Shown here in pieces: positions 50,862-60,840 of a stretch of DNA of 64,000 nucleotides. The notes under the pieces were generated by a model. It was given only the letters and a program-made list of their open reading frames with translations. It was not told the DNA's origin and did not search any database. Within the stretch, counting starts at the first letter, position 1, and every line of letters starts with the position of its first letter. Made by a program: the position numbers and the translations under genes. The stretch is from an uncultured Clostridia bacterium (GTDB taxonomy: Bacteria; Bacillota; Clostridia; Christensenellales; Borkfalkiaceae). The stretch is taken from the NCBI GenBank assembly GCA_947597925.1, contig CANQFA010000002.1, positions 62,001-126,000 on the forward strand, given 5' to 3'.

Positions 50862-52046
50862 TTATTCGATCCCCGCCTTGAAGTTATACACGGGCTTTAT
50901 CATCCGCTCGATCTCCACGGTGGGGGAGATGAGCCGCGCGATCTCCTCGGCGGGCTTGTAGACCATGGGTGATTCGTCGAGGGTGCTCTCATTGACCGTG
51001 GAGGAGTAGATGCCCTCCATCTCCGTGCGGAACTCCTCCACCGAGAAGAGCTCCTTTGCCTCGCTCCGCCTGCAGATGCGCCCCGCACCGTGGGGAGCCG
51101 AGAAGTTCCAGTCCTCATTTCCCTTGCCGACGGCGAGGAAGCACCCGTCCCGCATGTTCATGGGGATGATGACCCGCTGTCCGCGGTGAGCCGAGATGGC
51201 GCCCTTGCGCAGGATGCCGTCTTCGCCGAGGTAGTTGTGCATCGTCTCAAAGGTGGAAAATTTGTGCACCTTCAGAAATTTCACGATCTCCTCGAGCATG
51301 CGCATGCGGTTGAGGGAGGCGAACTGCGTGCACAGGGCGAGGTCATAGAGGTAGTCCTCCATGTCCTGCCCGTCGAGATAGCACATGTCGGCGGGGATCT
51401 TGGAGCGGGAGGCATATTCCCTGTTCACGGCGGCGAGGGCATCGGGGATGAGGTCGGGCCGCCCGAGACGGTTGTACTCCGCAATGGCCGCCTGCCGCGC
51501 CTCCTCCGCACAGTTTTTACAGCGGTCCACCGCGAGCTTTGCATAGATCTTCGCGACCTGCAGGCCGAGGTTGCGCGACCCGCTGTGGATGACGAGATAG
51601 GCATTCCCGTCGTCGTCGCGGTCCATCTCGATGAAGTGATTGCCCCCGCCGAGCGTGCCGAGGGAGCCGTAGAGCCGCTCGAGGTCGCGGAGCTTCGGAA
51701 AGCAGCGGAGTTTCTTTACGAGGGACTCCGCGCGCGTGTCCTTCCGCACCGCGCTCCCCGCGGGGATGTGCTCGCGGATAAAGGCGTCGAGGTCGGGGAG
51801 GGAGACGTCGATGCGCCCGAGTTCGCCGACGAGCATGCCGCAGCCGAGGTCGACGCCGAGGACATTGGGAATCACTTTGTCCCCGAGTACGCCGGTAAAG
51901 CCCACGACGCAGCCCGTCCCGCAGTGCACGTCTGGCATGATGCGGATGCGCTTCCCCTCAAAGGCGGGCGACCGCACGAAGGCGTAGACTTCATTGACCG
52001 CCTCCGGTTCGATGTTTTCCGTAAAGATCCTGAGATCGTAATTCAT
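50862..52046 (-). CDS. rtcB: RNA-splicing ligase RtcB
   Basis: GTP- and Mn-dependent RNA ligase joining 2',3'-cyclic phosphate or 3'-phosphate ends to 5'-OH. The 394 residues have the metal sites PDVHCGTGCVVG and GVDLGCGM, GTLGGGNHFIE, HSGSRNLG and the guanylylation region SAPHGAGRICRRSEA. This is the shorter, about 400-residue branch. AAGGAGG precedes ATG 52046. No archease or RtcA is seen in the window. Confidence 0.95.
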   Translation of the reverse strand: MNYDLRIFTENIEPEAVNEVYAFVRSPAFEGKRIRIMPDVHCGTGCVVGFTGVLGDKVIPNVLGVDLGCGMLVGELGRIDVSLPDLDAFIREHIPAGSAVRKDTRAESLVKKLRCFPKLRDLERLYGSLGTLGGGNHFIEMDRDDDGNAYLVIHSGSRNLGLQVAKIYAKLAVDRCKNCAEEARQAAIAEYNRLGRPDLIPDALAAVNREYASRSKIPADMCYLDGQDMEDYLYDLALCTQFASLNRMRMLEEIVKFLKVHKFSTFETMHNYLGEDGILRKGAISAHRGQRVIIPMNMRDGCFLAVGKGNEDWNFSAPHGAGRICRRSEAKELFSVEEFRTEMEGIYSSTVNESTLDESPMVYKPAEEIARLISPTVEIERMIKPVYNFKAGIE

Positions 52047-52070
52047 AGGTACCTCCTTTGTTTGCGCGGA

Positions 52071-52096
52071 AAGAAAAAGGACAGCTTCCGCTGTCC
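52071..52096 (-). terminator. Terminator after the NudC-like gene, before rtcB
   Basis: Seven-pair stem GGACAGC / GCTGTCC (52079-52085, 52090-52096) with TTTTTCTTT on the minus strand. rtcB begins 25 nt further on, so it depends on readthrough or on a promoter I do not see. Confidence 0.7.
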
Positions 52097-52164
52097 GTTT
52101 TCCGCATGGAAATTCCCCTCGAAAAATGCGTAAAATGGGGGAATGGGGTGCGAAAATCGCGCTT

Positions 52165-52656
52165 TTACTTCTTTCGGCCGAGCTCTCCTATGGCGCAGGA
52201 GAGGAAGTACTCCGCCGTGGAATTTTTACGGATGATCTCCTTTGCCTCGTCGGGATCGCACCAGCACACCGTGTCGAGCTCCTCATTCGTCACGATCTCG
52301 CCGTCGTCGCAGGTGACGAAAAATCCGAGCATGAGGATATCCTTTTCTGCATGATAGCGGGAGCCGAGATATTTCCAGTTGACGGCGGTGAGGCGGGTCT
52401 CCTCGCGGAGTTCGCGCGGAATGGCCTTTTCGGCGCTCTCGCCCTTCTTGATATAGCCCGCTATGAGCTTGTAGTCGTCGTCACCCACATGCTTCGCAAG
52501 GAGGATCTTGCGGTCGGAGCGGCGCACGACGACCATGGACACCGCCACGGGGAAGAGGGGAAACTTGAAACTCCCGCATTTTTCGCAATAGGGCACGAGC
52601 CCCTCGGCTTCGAGAAGGCGCAGGGTTAGCTTTTCACCGCAATCTCTGCAATACAT
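52165..52656 (-). CDS. Nudix hydrolase with N-terminal zinc ribbon (NudC/NAD+ diphosphatase-like)
   Basis: A 163-residue protein. Cys3-x2-Cys6 and Cys24-x2-Cys27 form a zinc ribbon, followed by a Nudix box at Gly67-Leu89. The box reads EETRL where Gly is usual before the last hydrophobic (EExGU), a slight deviation. NudC removes NAD caps from RNA or cleaves NADH; the lack of the NudC N-terminal domain makes the true substrate uncertain. The start ATG 52656 has AAAGGAGG upstream; the 28-codon extension crosses the promoter. Confidence 0.88.
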   Translation of the reverse strand: MYCRDCGEKLTLRLLEAEGLVPYCEKCGSFKFPLFPVAVSMVVVRRSDRKILLAKHVGDDDYKLIAGYIKKGESAEKAIPRELREETRLTAVNWKYLGSRYHAEKDILMLGFFVTCDDGEIVTNEELDTVCWCDPDEAKEIIRKNSTAEYFLSCAIGELGRKK

Positions 52657-52687
52657 GGTCTGTTCCTCCTTTGACGGTTTTGCAATC

Positions 52688-52716
52688 ATTATATTCCCTA
52701 TTTGCGAAAAAGTCAA
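52688..52716 (-). promoter_or_regulatory. Sigma-A promoter for the NudC-like gene
   Basis: Minus strand TTGACT (52716-52711), 17-bp spacer, TATAAT (52693-52688). Confidence 0.85.
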
Positions 52717-52822
52717 ACGTTTTTTATTGTTTACTCTCAATGTATGATTTTCACAAAATCACGCGCAGGGACACGCGGCGCGCGTACTTTGGATTTCCTT
52801 ACGGAAAAAGGGCGCCGTACAC

Positions 52823-52852
52823 TTGACAGCGCGGGCGCGGATATGATATAAT
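52823..52852 (+). promoter_or_regulatory. Sigma-A promoter for purA operon
   Basis: TTGACA (52823-52828), 18-bp spacer, TATAAT (52847-52852). Between 52743 and 52850 a 35-codon frame exists but I see no ribosome-binding site for it. Confidence 0.82.
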
Positions 52853-52895
52853 AACCAAGTGTTTTGCCGCAGGCCTTGCGGCGCAAGGAGGACAT

Positions 52896-54173
52896 ATGCT
52901 GACTTCCATTTGCGGGATCAACTGGGGAGACGAGGGAAAGGGCAAGATGGTCGACCTCTTCTCCGAGGACTATGACATCGTCTGCCGCTATCAGGGCGGA
53001 AACAACGCGGGGCATACCGTCATCAATGAGCGGGGAAAGTTCATCCTCAACCTGCTCCCGTCGGGCATCCTGCGCGAAAATGTCGTCAACGTGCTCGGCA
53101 TGGGCATGGTCATCGACATCCGCCACCTCACCGAGGAGATCGCCCATCTTCGCGAAAAGGGCGTGAAGATCTCCCCCGAAAATCTCAAGATAAGCGACCG
53201 CGCCGAGATCACCATGCCCTATCACGTCCTCATGGACTGCCTCGAAGAGGAGCGGCTCGCCGACAAGAAGTTCGGCTCCACGCGCAGGGGCATCGCGCCC
53301 GCCTATGCCGACCGCTTCATGAAGAAGTCCTTCCGCATGGGTGAGCTTCTCTATCCCGAAGTCCTCCGCGAGAAGGTAAAGGAGATCGTGGCGTGGAAAA
53401 ATCTCACCGTGGCAAGGGGATACGGCGCGCAGCCCATCTCCGAAGAGGAGACGCTCGACTACCTCCTCTCCTACGGCGAGGCGCTCAAGCCGTATATCTG
53501 CGACGTGGGGCTCTACCTGACCGGCGCCGCGAAGGCGGGCAAAAATATCCTCTTCGAGGCCCAGCTCGGCGCCCTCAGGGATATCGACTACGGCATTCTG
53601 CCCTATACCTCCTCGTCGCTCACGCTTGCCGCCTATGCCCCCCTCGGGGCGGGCGTCCCCAACCTTCGCCTCGACAAGTCCATCGGCATCATGAAGGCCT
53701 ACTCCACCTGCGTGGGCGAGGGGCCCTTCACGGCGGAATATTTCGGCGAAAAGGCGGAGGCCCTCCGCAAGGCGGGCGGAGAATTCGGCGCCGCGACGGG
53801 CAGACCGAGAAGGGTGGGTCCCTTCGACGCCGTCGCCTCGGCCTACGGCATCCGCTGTCAGGGCGCCGACGAACTCGTGCTCACCAAGCTCGATATCCTC
53901 TCCATCTACGAGGAGATCGAGGTCTGCACCGCCTATGAGCTCGACGGGAAGCGCCTGCACGACTTTCCGTACCCCGACCTTCTGGACCGCTGCAAGCCCG
54001 TCTTCGAAAAGGTCAAGGGCTGGCACACGGACATCTCGAAGTGCAGAAAGAAGGAACAACTCCCCCAAGCGGCGCTCGACTACATTGCCTACATCGAAGA
54101 TCTGTGCGCATGCAAGATCACCTATGTGGCGGTCGGGCCCGAGCGCGACGCCGTCATCCGCATGGACGGCTGA
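52896..54173 (+). CDS. purA: Adenylosuccinate synthetase
   Basis: GTP-dependent conversion of IMP and aspartate to adenylosuccinate. The 425 residues show NWGDEGKGKMVD (phosphate loop), QGGNNAGHTVINE (catalytic His), FGSTRRGIAPAYADR and the C-terminal LTKLDIL. AAGGAGG is 6 nt before ATG 52896. It heads a six-gene operon. Confidence 0.97.
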   Translation: MLTSICGINWGDEGKGKMVDLFSEDYDIVCRYQGGNNAGHTVINERGKFILNLLPSGILRENVVNVLGMGMVIDIRHLTEEIAHLREKGVKISPENLKISDRAEITMPYHVLMDCLEEERLADKKFGSTRRGIAPAYADRFMKKSFRMGELLYPEVLREKVKEIVAWKNLTVARGYGAQPISEEETLDYLLSYGEALKPYICDVGLYLTGAAKAGKNILFEAQLGALRDIDYGILPYTSSSLTLAAYAPLGAGVPNLRLDKSIGIMKAYSTCVGEGPFTAEYFGEKAEALRKAGGEFGAATGRPRRVGPFDAVASAYGIRCQGADELVLTKLDILSIYEEIEVCTAYELDGKRLHDFPYPDLLDRCKPVFEKVKGWHTDISKCRKKEQLPQAALDYIAYIEDLCACKITYVAVGPERDAVIRMDG

Positions 54174-54182
54174 GGAGGAATC

Positions 54183-55025
54183 ATGAGAACTTTTTATAAA
54201 TATCACGGGCTCGGAAACGACTATATCTTCTTCGACTGCCTCGAAGAGGGCTTCCCGACCCCCAAAAAACTTGCAAAACAGCTGTCCGACCGCCACTTCT
54301 CGGTGGGGGGAGACGGCATCGTGCTCATCCTGCCCAGCGAAGTCGCCGACGTGCGCATGCGCATGTTCAATGCCGACGGGAGCGAGGGCAACATGTGCGG
54401 CAACGCCATCCGCTGTGTCGCGAAATATCTCTATGAAGTGCGCGGGATGCACCAAAGCCGCTTCTCCGTCGAGACGAAGGCGGGGATAAGGATCCTCTTC
54501 GTCCATACACAGAGGAGGTCGGGCGAGGTCTATGCCCTCACCGTGGACATGGGCGCGCCCGTCTTCGAACCCGACGCCATCCCCGCCCTCTTCGAGGGGG
54601 ATTCCGTGGTGGCACAGCCCCTCATCGTGGGGGAGGAGACCTACCGCGTGACCTGCCTCTCCATGGGCAATCCCCACTGCGTCGTCTTCGGCGAGGATCC
54701 CGACGGGCTGGACCTCGGGAAAGTGGGTCCGCTCTTCGAAAATCATCCCGCCTTCCCTGCCCGCATCAATACCGAGTTTGTCCTCCCCATGGGGCGCAAC
54801 GAGCTCAGGATGCGCGTCTTCGAGCGGGGGAGCGGAGAGACCATGGCCTGCGGCACGGGCGCATGCGCGGCGGCAGTCGCCTCCGTCCTCAACGGCTATT
54901 CGGACAAGGGCGCCGAGATCACGGTGCATCTGAAGGGGGGCGACCTCGCCGTCCGCTACACGGACAACGGCGTCCTCATGAAGGGTCCCGCGGAGTTTGC
55001 TTTCCGCGGAGAAGTGGAGATCTGA
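54183..55025 (+). CDS. dapF: Diaminopimelate epimerase
   Basis: Converts LL- to meso-diaminopimelate. The 280 residues carry both catalytic cysteines, in NMCGNAIRC and [14 protein letters not shown], and the opening [19 protein letters not shown] precedes ATG 54183, 9 nt after purA. Works directly after DapL, encoded three genes later. Confidence 0.97.
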   Translation: MRTFYKYHGLGNDYIFFDCLEEGFPTPKKLAKQLSDRHFSVGGDGIVLILPSEVADVRMRMFNADGSEGNMCGNAIRCVAKYLYEVRGMHQSRFSVETKAGIRILFVHTQRRSGEVYALTVDMGAPVFEPDAIPALFEGDSVVAQPLIVGEETYRVTCLSMGNPHCVVFGEDPDGLDLGKVGPLFENHPAFPARINTEFVLPMGRNELRMRVFERGSGETMACGTGACAAAVASVLNGYSDKGAEITVHLKGGDLAVRYTDNGVLMKGPAEFAFRGEVEI

Positions 55026-55047
55026 TTCCGAAATGGGAGAGGTGCAT

Positions 55048-56649
55048 ATGACGAAATATATCTTTGTGACGGGCGGTGTCGTCTCGGGACTCGGAAAGGG
55101 CATCACGGCGGCCTCGCTCGGGCGCCTTCTGAAGATGCGCGGCTATAAGGTCGCCTCGCAGAAGCTCGACCCCTATATCAACATCGACCCCGGGACCATG
55201 AGTCCCTATCAGCACGGCGAAGTCTTCGTCACCGAGGACGGCGCGGAGACCGACCTCGACCTCGGCCACTACGAGCGCTTCATCGACGAGGACCTCAATA
55301 AGTTCTCCAACCTCACGACGGGCAAGGTCTACTGGAACGTGCTCACCAAGGAGCGCGCGGGGGAATACCTCGGGCAGACCGTGCAGGTCATTCCCCACAT
55401 CACGAACGAGATCAAGTCCTTCATCTATCAGGTGGGCAAGATCTCGAAGGCGGATATCGTCATCACCGAGATCGGCGGCACGACGGGCGATATCGAGAGC
55501 CAGCCCTTCCTCGAGGCCATCCGTCAGGTCGCCCGCGAGGTGGGCAGGGACAACTGCTGCTTCATCCATGTGACCCTCGTGCCCTATATCTCAGGCTCGT
55601 GCGAGTTCAAGAGCAAGCCCACCCAGCACTCCGTCAAGGAACTGCAGGGCATGGGCATCTTCCCAGATATCATCGTGGCGCGCGTCGATGCACCCATGCC
55701 CGCCTCCATCCGCGAGAAGATCGCCATGTTCTGCAACGTGGCGCCCGAGTGCTGCATCGAAAATCTCACCGTGCCCGTCCTCTACGAGGCGCCCCTCATG
55801 CTCGAGAAGAGCGACCTCTCGACCACCGTGTGCAAGATCCTGCACCTCGATCCCATGGAGATAGACCTCAGGGAATGGGAGGAGATGCTCGCCCGCATCC
55901 ACGCGCGCAGCAAGCAGGTGACCATTGCCCTGTGCGGCAAATATGTCCAGCTCCACGACGCCTATCTCTCGGTCGCCGAGGCCCTCGCCCACGGCGGCTA
56001 CGAGACGGATGCCAAGGTGGAGATCCGCTGGGTGGACACCGAGAAGCTGACCGAGGCCAATGTCGCCTACGTCCTCGAGGGAGTAGACGGCGTCCTCATC
56101 CCGGGCGGATTCGGCGTGCGCGGCATCGAGGGAAAGGTCGCGGCGTGCAAATATGCCCGCGAGAAGGGCATTCCCTATCTCGGGATCTGCCTCGGCATGC
56201 AGGTCGCCGTCATCGAATACGCGAGGAATGTGCTCGGCATCCCCGATGCCAACTCCTCGGAGTTCTTCCCCGAGGGCAAGCACTCCGTCATCGACCTCAT
56301 GCCCGACCAATACGGCGTGAAGATGGGGGGCACCATGCGTCTCGGCGCATACCCCTGCGCCGTGCACGGCAAGAAACTGAAGGAAGCGTACGGAAAGGAC
56401 CTCATCGCGGAGCGCCACCGTCACCGCTTCGAGTTCAATAATGACTACCGCGAGGCCTTCGAGGCGGCGGGCATGACCATTGCGGGCACCTCGCCCGACG
56501 GCACGCTGTGCGAGGCGGTGGAGATCGACACCCATCCCTTCTTTGTGGGCGTGCAGTTCCACCCCGAGTTCAAGTCCCGCCCCAATGCGGCGCACCCGCT
56601 CTTCCGCGAATTCATCCGCGCGGCGACCGTCTATCACGGAGAAAAATAA
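55048..56649 (+). CDS. pyrG: CTP synthase
   Basis: Makes CTP from UTP and glutamine. The 533 residues have the synthetase start [34 protein letters not shown], and the class I glutaminase Cys in GICLGMQ and His in VQFHPEF. I use ATG 55048, with GAGAGG 5 nt upstream; ATG 55033 is an in-frame alternative. Confidence 0.97.
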   Translation: MTKYIFVTGGVVSGLGKGITAASLGRLLKMRGYKVASQKLDPYINIDPGTMSPYQHGEVFVTEDGAETDLDLGHYERFIDEDLNKFSNLTTGKVYWNVLTKERAGEYLGQTVQVIPHITNEIKSFIYQVGKISKADIVITEIGGTTGDIESQPFLEAIRQVAREVGRDNCCFIHVTLVPYISGSCEFKSKPTQHSVKELQGMGIFPDIIVARVDAPMPASIREKIAMFCNVAPECCIENLTVPVLYEAPLMLEKSDLSTTVCKILHLDPMEIDLREWEEMLARIHARSKQVTIALCGKYVQLHDAYLSVAEALAHGGYETDAKVEIRWVDTEKLTEANVAYVLEGVDGVLIPGGFGVRGIEGKVAACKYAREKGIPYLGICLGMQVAVIEYARNVLGIPDANSSEFFPEGKHSVIDLMPDQYGVKMGGTMRLGAYPCAVHGKKLKEAYGKDLIAERHRHRFEFNNDYREAFEAAGMTIAGTSPDGTLCEAVEIDTHPFFVGVQFHPEFKSRPNAAHPLFREFIRAATVYHGEK

Positions 56650-56655
56650 GCCGCC

Positions 56656-57843
56656 ATGGAAATCAACCGTCATTTTCTCGGACTCAAGGAGTCCTACCTC
56701 TTCGCGACCGTAGGCTCCAAATTTTCCGCCTATCAAGCGGCGCATCCCGACAAGAAGGTCATCAAGCTCTCCATAGGAGATGTGACCCTCCCGCTCGCGC
56801 CCGCCGTCATCTCCGCGATGCACGCCGCCGTGGACGAGATGTCCCGCCGCGAGACCTTCCGCGGATACGGCCCCGATGCGACCTGCTACGGCTATCCCGC
56901 CCTCATCGACTCCATCCGCGGCCACTATGCGCGGCGCGGGGTCACCTTTGAAGCGGGGGAGATCTTCATCTCGGACGGCGCGAAGTCCGACCTCGCCAAT
57001 ATCCTCGACCTCTTCGCACGGGAAAATACCGTCCTCGTGCCCGACCCCGTCTATCCCGTCTATGTGGACACCAATGTCATGGCGGGGAGAAAAATTCTCT
57101 ATGCCGACGCGACGGCGGAAAACGGCTTTCTGCCCCTTCCCGACGAGGGGACGGAGGCCGACCTCATCTATCTCTGCTCGCCCAATAACCCCACGGGCGC
57201 CTGCTATGACCGCGCAGGGCTCAAGGCGTGGGTGGACTATGCGAACCGCCGCGGCGCCGTCATCCTCTTCGATGCCGCCTACGAGGCCTTCGTGCAGGGG
57301 GAACTTCCCCACTCCATCTACGAGGTAGAGGGGGCGCGGGAGTGCGCCATCGAGTTCTGCAGCTATTCCAAGACGGCGGGCTTTACGGGCGTGCGGTGCG
57401 GCTATACCGTCGTCCCGAAGGAGCTCAAGCGGGGCGGCGTGCAGCTCGGAAAGCTTTGGGCGCGCAGACAGTCCACCAAGTTCAACGGCGTCTCCTATAT
57501 CTCTCAGATGGGGGCAGCGGCCGTCTTCTCGGAGGCGGGCGAGAGGGAGATCGCGAAAAATCTCTCCTATTACCGCGAAAACGCCGCGGTCATCGGGCAG
57601 ATGCTCGACCGCCTCGGCATCTTCTATACGGGCGGAAAACATTCGCCCTACGTCTGGATGAAGTGCCCGAAGGGCATGGACAGCTGGACCTTCTTTGACT
57701 ATCTCCTCGAAAATGCCAATGTCGTGGGCACGCCCGGCTGCGGCTTCGGCAAAAACGGTGAGGGATTCTTCCGTCTGACCGCCTTCGGGACCAAGGAAAA
57801 TACCCTCGAGGCGTGCCGCAGGATAGAGGACCTCCTCAGATGA
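56656..57843 (+). CDS. dapL: LL-diaminopimelate aminotransferase
   Basis: PLP enzyme that turns tetrahydrodipicolinate directly into LL-diaminopimelate, bypassing succinylated or acetylated intermediates. The 395 residues include GYGPDATCYGYP, SPNNPTGACYDR and the PLP lysine in CSYSKTAGFTGVRCG. It is 6 nt after pyrG and coupled to malQ (ATGA). With dapA, dapB and dapF in this window it defines the DapL route. Confidence 0.95.
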   Translation: MEINRHFLGLKESYLFATVGSKFSAYQAAHPDKKVIKLSIGDVTLPLAPAVISAMHAAVDEMSRRETFRGYGPDATCYGYPALIDSIRGHYARRGVTFEAGEIFISDGAKSDLANILDLFARENTVLVPDPVYPVYVDTNVMAGRKILYADATAENGFLPLPDEGTEADLIYLCSPNNPTGACYDRAGLKAWVDYANRRGAVILFDAAYEAFVQGELPHSIYEVEGARECAIEFCSYSKTAGFTGVRCGYTVVPKELKRGGVQLGKLWARRQSTKFNGVSYISQMGAAAVFSEAGEREIAKNLSYYRENAAVIGQMLDRLGIFYTGGKHSPYVWMKCPKGMDSWTFFDYLLENANVVGTPGCGFGKNGEGFFRLTAFGTKENTLEACRRIEDLLR

Positions 57844-59333
57844 CGCCGCTGCCGCGAAGTGCAGGGGTGCTCTGCCATATCTCCTCTCTTCCCGGGAAGT
57901 ACGGTATCGGAAATCTCGGGGACGGCGCGCGGTTTGCCCGCATACTTGCGGAAAACGGCGTGCGCTATTGGCAGATCCTCCCGTTGGTGCAGACGGGCTA
58001 TGGGGACTCTCCCTATCAGTCGGTCTCCTGCACGTCGGGCAATCCCTACTTCATCGACCTCGACAGACTGCGCGAGATGCGCCTTCTTACCCATGCGGAG
58101 CTGCGCGCCGTGCGGGCGCGCTACAGGGGGGAGCGCGATGTCGACTACGCGAAGCTCTACGAGGAGCGCTACGCGACCCTCCGCCTCGCCTTTTCCCGCT
58201 TCTCTTCGGAGGATGAGGACTTCCGCGCCTTTGTCGAGAGGGGAGAATATGAGGACTATGCCCTCTTCATGACCGCAAAGACGGTCTATGGCGGGCGCCT
58301 CTGCGATTGGGACAGGCCCCTGATGCGGCATGCGCCCGAGGCGGTGGAGGCCCTCCGCAACGACTATCGCGGGGAGTACCTCTTCTGGCAGTTCGTGCAA
58401 TATCTCTTCCGCATGCAGTGGGACGAGCTGCACGCAAGTTGCCGCGCGATGGGGCTGGGCATCATCGGCGACCTTCCGCTCTATGTCGCCTGTGACAGCG
58501 CGGACGTATGGGCTCACCCCGAGCTCTTCAAGCTCGACCGCAGGAGACGGCCCACCAAGGTAGCGGGGGTCCCGCCCGACTATTTCTCGGCGACGGGACA
58601 GCTCTGGGGCAACCCCATCTATGACTGGGCGGCGCATAAAAGGGAAAATTTCGCGTGGTGGCATGCCCGCATCCGTGCGGCACTCGAGACCTATGACCTC
58701 GTGCGCATCGACCACTTCCGCGGCCTCGACCGCTACTACGAGATCGATGCCGACGCGGAGAACGCCGTGCGGGGAGAGTGGAAAAAGGCGCCCGGGAATG
58801 CGCTCTTTGCGGAGGTGGAGAAAGGGCGCATCATTGCCGAAGACCTCGGCATCCTCGACGACGGCGTGCGGAGACTGCTCAAAAAGACGGGCCTTCCCGG
58901 CATGAAGGTCCTCCTCTTCGCCTTCGACGGAAACAGGGAAAACGACCATCTTCCCGCCAACCTCAGAGAGCACACCGTCTACTACACGGGAACGCACGAC
59001 AACGACACGGTGATGGGCTATGTGCAGGGCCTCTCGGCAGGGGACCGCGCCCGCCTCATCGGTCGCGTAAAGGCCGCCCTGCGGGAGGCAAAGATCCCGC
59101 CGCACATCGGAAACGCGGGGGAGGGTATGGCGACCGCACTCATCCGCCTCGCGCTCTCGTCGCGGGCCTATCTCGCCGTCATTCCCATACAGGACATCCT
59201 GGGGCTCGGAAACGAGGCCCGCATGAATGAACCGGGGACGTCGGGAAAGAACTGGCGTTTCCGCCTGACACGGCAACCTTCCGCCCAAGCTATGGGCAGG
59301 TTGAATAAAATGATAAAACAATATGGGAGGTAA
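57840..59333 (+). CDS. malQ: 4-alpha-glucanotransferase
   Basis: Transfers alpha-1,4 glucans between maltodextrins. The 497 residues belong to GH77: GDLPLYVACDSADVWAHPELF (partly), RIDHFRGLDRYYEI with the nucleophile Asp, AEDLGI with the acid/base Glu and TGTHDNDTV. It overlaps the dapL stop by 4 nt. Its presence in a purine-lysine-CTP operon has no obvious metabolic reason. Confidence 0.95.
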   Translation: MTPLPRSAGVLCHISSLPGKYGIGNLGDGARFARILAENGVRYWQILPLVQTGYGDSPYQSVSCTSGNPYFIDLDRLREMRLLTHAELRAVRARYRGERDVDYAKLYEERYATLRLAFSRFSSEDEDFRAFVERGEYEDYALFMTAKTVYGGRLCDWDRPLMRHAPEAVEALRNDYRGEYLFWQFVQYLFRMQWDELHASCRAMGLGIIGDLPLYVACDSADVWAHPELFKLDRRRRPTKVAGVPPDYFSATGQLWGNPIYDWAAHKRENFAWWHARIRAALETYDLVRIDHFRGLDRYYEIDADAENAVRGEWKKAPGNALFAEVEKGRIIAEDLGILDDGVRRLLKKTGLPGMKVLLFAFDGNRENDHLPANLREHTVYYTGTHDNDTVMGYVQGLSAGDRARLIGRVKAALREAKIPPHIGNAGEGMATALIRLALSSRAYLAVIPIQDILGLGNEARMNEPGTSGKNWRFRLTRQPSAQAMGRLNKMIKQYGR

Positions 59334-59337
59334 CTTT

Positions 59338-59946
59338 ATGGCAAACGAAAAGGCGGGCTTCTTTCAGGAATTCAAGAAGTTCATCATGCGCGGCAACGTG
59401 CTCGACATGGCAGTCGGCGTCATCATCGGCGGTGCCTTCAGCGCGATCGTCACGGCGCTCACCAACCAGATCCTGATGCCCATCATCAACTGGTTCCTCT
59501 TCCTGATCACGGGAGGCAGGGGGCTCGAGAACATCTACACCTACCTGCATCAGGCGACCATGTTAGATGAAGCGGGCGAGACGGTCATCGACCTTGCGAA
59601 CTCCATCTACATCGACTGGGGCGCATTCCTCACCGCGATCATCAACTTCCTGCTCATCGCGATCGTGCTCTTTGTCATCATCCGCGCGATCAACGCCGTA
59701 CACGAGGGCGCAGCGAAGCAGAAGTCGAAGTACGATCCCCTCACCAAGGAAGAGGTGACCGCGCTCCGCAAGGAGGGCAAGTCCTCTGCCCAGATCGTCG
59801 AGGCGGCAGCCGCGAAGCAGGCGAAGCTCGACGAAGAGGCGGCGGCAGCTGCCGCAGCCGAGGCCGCAAATGCTCCCGCGCCCGCTCCCACGACGGAGGA
59901 GCTCCTCGCCGAGATCCGCGACCTTCTGAAGGAGCAGAAAGCGTAA
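59338..59946 (+). CDS. mscL: Large-conductance mechanosensitive channel with long Ala-rich tail
   Basis: Pentameric channel that opens under hypo-osmotic stress. FKKFIMRGNVLDMAVGVIIG is the MscL N-terminus; two transmembrane helices and the cytoplasmic bundle follow. At 202 residues it is about 60 longer than usual: an Ala/Glu-rich coiled segment (EAAAAKQAKLDEEAAAAAA) is added before a terminal LLAEIRDLLKEQ helix. GGGAGG lies 8 nt before ATG 59338. Last gene of the purA operon. Confidence 0.95.
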   Translation: MANEKAGFFQEFKKFIMRGNVLDMAVGVIIGGAFSAIVTALTNQILMPIINWFLFLITGGRGLENIYTYLHQATMLDEAGETVIDLANSIYIDWGAFLTAIINFLLIAIVLFVIIRAINAVHEGAAKQKSKYDPLTKEEVTALRKEGKSSAQIVEAAAAKQAKLDEEAAAAAAAEAANAPAPAPTTEELLAEIRDLLKEQKA

Positions 59947-59968
59947 ACGCCGAAAGGTTTTATAATTC

Positions 59969-60000
59969 GGGCGGTCCGACTCCATGGCGGACCGCCCTTT
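59969..60000 (+). terminator. Terminator of the purA-mscL operon
   Basis: Ten-pair stem GGGCGGTCCG / CGGACCGCCC (59969-59978, 59988-59997) followed by TTT only. Confidence 0.65.
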
Positions 60001-60112
60001 GCCGTCTTCCGCAAGGCCTTTTTCGGCGCCATGTGAAAGATTTGAGTCTGTCCGCAGGGCACGCCGAGGCGCGGGAGTCACACTTTTTCGAGCGGCGGGA
60101 TACTATGATGGT

Positions 60113-60784
60113 ATGCGCATCTCATTCGCGACGAGCGGAAGTCTCGAGGACTTTTCGAAAAATTACACGGGCGGCGCCGACCTCATCCTCTTCTCCTTTC
60201 AGGCATTGGGAGAGGTGAGCTACGAGCGCGAGCTCAAGGGAGAGACGAGTCTCTTCGAAGATGTTGCCCTCCTCTCAAAGGCGTCAGAAGGGGTCGTCAT
60301 GTGCGGCTGCTATACCGACGCGCGCGGCATCCGCCGAAAGTCGGTGGTGGTCGCCGAGAAGGGGAGGATCCTCGGCGTCTCCGACATGGTCAACCGCATC
60401 GACGGCGGCGACTATCGCTGCGGCGCGGGCATCAAGATCTTCGACACGGGCATCGGGAAATTGGGCGTCATCGTCGCGGAGGACCTCTATTTCCCCCGCG
60501 TCGCCGAGACGCTCTCGGTGTGCGGCGCCGAGCTTGCGGTCTGCATCTTCGAGGAACTCGACGAGAGTTTGGAGCAGATCCTCATGCGCGCACAGGCCTT
60601 TTGCTTCGGCATCCCCATGTGCATGTGCGCATACGGATACGCGCAGGCGGCGGATATCGGCGGAAAGCTCCGCTACGCCTCCCCCAAAAACGGCTGTGTC
60701 TATGAGTTCGAGCGCGAGCAGGAATTTCACCTCGTCGAGACCCGCCAGCGCGGCTTCTACCGCAAGAAAAAGACGGGATTTTGA
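60113..60784 (+). CDS. Nitrilase-fold protein lacking the catalytic Glu, Lys and Cys
   Basis: The 223 residues follow the carbon-nitrogen hydrolase fold; IKIFDTGIGKLGVIVAEDLY then FPRVAETL lines up with the family pattern in which ICYD-RFPE surrounds the active Cys. Here C-Y is A-E. The usual catalytic Glu (FPE in the first strand) is FSFQ and the Lys of K-x-H-L is SDMV. So all three triad residues appear lost and it is probably non-catalytic. ATG 60113 has no Shine-Dalgarno; TACTAT ends 6 nt before it. Single gene before a shared terminator. Confidence 0.7.
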   Translation: MRISFATSGSLEDFSKNYTGGADLILFSFQALGEVSYERELKGETSLFEDVALLSKASEGVVMCGCYTDARGIRRKSVVVAEKGRILGVSDMVNRIDGGDYRCGAGIKIFDTGIGKLGVIVAEDLYFPRVAETLSVCGAELAVCIFEELDESLEQILMRAQAFCFGIPMCMCAYGYAQAADIGGKLRYASPKNGCVYEFEREQEFHLVETRQRGFYRKKKTGF

Positions 60785-60817
60785 AAAAAATCGCCCCTCC
60801 CGCACGCGGGAAGGACG
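60784..60817. terminator. Bidirectional terminator
   Basis: Twelve-pair stem with wobbles (60792-60803 with 60806-60817), A7 on the left (T tail for degV on the minus strand) and GTTTTC on the right. Confidence 0.75.
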
Positions 60818-60840
60818 ATCGTTTTCTTTCGGACAAGTTT

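Noticed and set aside
52743-52850. 35-codon frame MIFTKSRAG... upstream of purA
   Set aside because: No Shine-Dalgarno, no motif, and it overlaps the purA promoter.
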